Part shown: piece by piece, positions 4,434 to 5,830 of the stretch
Numbering within the stretch: the stretch's first letter is position 1
Layout of the letters: each line of letters begins with the position of its first letter
DNA from: a bacterium
GTDB taxonomy: Bacteria > Chlamydiota > Chlamydiia > Chlamydiales > Rhabdochlamydiaceae
Assembly (NCBI GenBank): GCA_021802305.1
Contig: JAKAAD010000066.1
Span: 1 to 5,830 of the forward strand
Reading direction: 5' to 3'
Length of the DNA stretch: 5,830 bases
Position numbers and translations under genes: made by a program
Notes under the pieces: model-generated
Told to the model about the DNA's origin: nothing
Database searches by the model: none
Seen by the model: only the letters and a program-made list of their open reading frames with translations

Positions 4434-5830
4434 ATGTCCTTTTCTAAATTCCATGAATTCATCCCCAAATCTTATCTTTATCTGCGCAATGGCTACAGAT
4501 TTTCGATATTCAAAAAGGATTTGTTAGCTGGGGTTACCGTAGGGATCATCGCTCTTCCTCTTGCGATGGCTTTTGCTATTGCCTCAGGGGCAATTCCGGA
4601 ACGTGGCCTTTACACTGCAATCATTGCTGGCTTTCTCATCTCTGCATTGGGTGGAAGCCGCATCCAGATTGGCGGACCTACGGGTGCCTTTGTCGTCATC
4701 GTCTACGGGATCATCCAGAGAACTGGTTATAATGGTCTTGGGATATCAATGATGATTGCAGCTCTTATCCTTGTTCTTTTGGGAATTTTTCGCATTGGCT
4801 CTTGGATTAGATATGTCCCACATCCTTTGATTACCGGTTTCACTTCCGGAATCGCAGTGATCATTTTCTCCACGCAGATCAAAGATTTTTTCGGATTGAA
4901 AATGGGGACACCACCTGCTGATTTTATTGCAAAATGGTTATCTTATTTCGATGCTTTTTCCACGTTCGACCCCATGACCTTGTCTCTAGCGGCAGGGACC
5001 TTGGGAGTCATCTTATTGCTTCGGCGCTTTGTTCCATGGCTTCCTTGGGGGATTAGCGCTATTGTTCTTGCTACAGCTGTTTGCACGTTGTTCCACTTGC
5101 GGATAGAAACCATTCAATCGCGTTTCGGTGAAATTCCAAGAAGTTTGCCACTCCCATCTTTACCAAGCTTTTTAATTCCTGCTGGGCAACTTAAAGAAAT
5201 CTTGACAGATGGAATCATAATCGCTTTCCTTGGAAGTATCGAGTCGCTTCTTTCTGCTGTCGTTGGTGATGGAATGATCGGTGGCAGGCATCGTTCCAAC
5301 TGTGAATTGATCGCTCAAGGGATTGCCAATTTTGGTTCGGTAGTTTTCGGGGGCATTCCCGCAACTGGCGCAATCGCTCGAACGGCGACTAATATTAAGA
5401 CAGGGGCACAAACTCCAGTGGCTGGAATGATCCATTCCTTAGTTTTGTTTTTGATTCTCTATTTTCTTGCTCCTATCGTAAGCAAAATTCCTCTAGCAGC
5501 TCTTGCTGCCATCTTAGTGATGGTGTCTTGGAACATGAGCGAAGTGGGACATTTCACCCGTCTTCTAAGAGCTCCTTTTGGAGATCGCGTTATCCTTTTA
5601 ACGGCATTTTTTCTGACAGTATTTGTCGATCTAACAGTCGCTATCTCTGTTGGAATGATTTTGGCCAGCTTCCTTTTTATGCAGCGGATGAGCCAACTCT
5701 CAAAGGCTATCTCTTTGTCGCAAATTTTTCAGGAAAACCAGGTGGATTTTCCTGAGAAAAGTGATTCTGATGATATCTCTAAAAAAATAGTGCCTCGAGG
5801 AGTCGAAGTGTATGAAATTCAAGGTTCATT
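4434..5830 (+). CDS. SulP (SLC26-like) family anion transporter, C-terminus beyond the window
   Basis: An uninterrupted frame gives 465 residues from the ATG at 4434 to the right edge. Seen: the family N-terminal block DLLAGVTVGIIALPLAMAFA (about 29-48), IPERGLYTAIIAGFLISALG, then GGSRIQIGGPTGAF (about 73-86), corresponding to the anion-site region; many hydrophobic segments up to about residue 416; and the second hallmark, AFLGSIESLLSAVVGDGMIG with NCELIAQGIANF and GGIPATGAIARTATN (about 264-320). After a polar linker with EKSDSDD, the sequence RGVEVYEIQGS (from about 455) is the first strand of the cytoplasmic STAS domain, which is cut off. Known members carry sulfate, bicarbonate or dicarboxylates across the inner membrane; the substrate cannot be read from sequence. 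The ATG gives the expected short cytoplasmic N-terminus. An ISAs1-type element lies 22 bases upstream, so expression may now depend on a displaced or IS-internal promoter. Confidence 0.94.
   Translation, partial: MSFSKFHEFIPKSYLYLRNGYRFSIFKKDLLAGVTVGIIALPLAMAFAIASGAIPERGLYTAIIAGFLISALGGSRIQIGGPTGAFVVIVYGIIQRTGYNGLGISMMIAALILVLLGIFRIGSWIRYVPHPLITGFTSGIAVIIFSTQIKDFFGLKMGTPPADFIAKWLSYFDAFSTFDPMTLSLAAGTLGVILLLRRFVPWLPWGISAIVLATAVCTLFHLRIETIQSRFGEIPRSLPLPSLPSFLIPAGQLKEILTDGIIIAFLGSIESLLSAVVGDGMIGGRHRSNCELIAQGIANFGSVVFGGIPATGAIARTATNIKTGAQTPVAGMIHSLVLFLILYFLAPIVSKIPLAALAAILVMVSWNMSEVGHFTRLLRAPFGDRVILLTAFFLTVFVDLTVAISVGMILASFLFMQRMSQLSKAISLSQIFQENQVDFPEKSDSDDISKKIVPRGVEVYEIQGS

Noticed and set aside
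5172..5435. Minus-strand open frames within the SulP gene (also 5114-5299)
   Set aside because: They lie wholly inside an uninterrupted, strongly family-like transporter frame on the plus strand.
1..5830. CRISPR array, tRNA or rRNA gene, toxin-antitoxin or phage-defence module
   Set aside because: No regularly spaced repeats, cloverleaf-like segments or recognisable defence proteins were seen on either strand.

Overview
The window reads as a piece of a chlamydial chromosome, most likely from an environmental, amoeba-associated lineage (Waddlia, Parachlamydia or Simkania type) rather than from Chlamydia itself. The main reason is the partial minus-strand gene at the left edge. It translates without interruption as the long N-terminal extension typical of chlamydial GreA, and it directly follows hemB, a gene pair that also lies close together in Chlamydia. 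Moderate GC content and decaying insertion sequences fit the environmental lineages better than the reduced pathogens. The genus is inference.

Layout, left to right. Positions 1-1077 (minus): N-terminal 359 residues of a GreA-type transcription factor, running off the left edge. Positions 1095-2105 (minus): a complete hemB (porphobilinogen synthase), 17 bases upstream of greA and probably co-transcribed with it. Positions 2106-2459: a 354-base divergent intergenic region. Positions 2460-3491 (plus): an unrecognised 343-residue protein with one membrane segment and a duplicated acidic motif. Positions 3492-4433: an insertion-sequence graveyard. It holds an unassigned stretch, an internally deleted and frameshifted IS5-family remnant (about 3624-3912, disrupted frame to 3979), and a 419-base internally deleted ISAs1-family element (3993-4411). 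The latter still has matching terminal inverted repeats and a perfect 10-base target-site duplication. Positions 4434-5830 (plus): a SulP-family anion transporter, complete at its start and running off the right edge at the beginning of its STAS domain.

The genes do not form one pathway. hemB is haem biosynthesis, greA rescues stalled RNA polymerase, and the SulP protein is a membrane anion carrier. The clearest new observation is the exact structure of the dead ISAs1 element. It landed 22 bases upstream of the transporter start codon and may have separated the gene from an older promoter. I found no defence system, CRISPR array, RNA gene or other clearly novel multi-gene system. The unexplained material is the membrane protein at 2460-3491 and the unassigned stretch after it.
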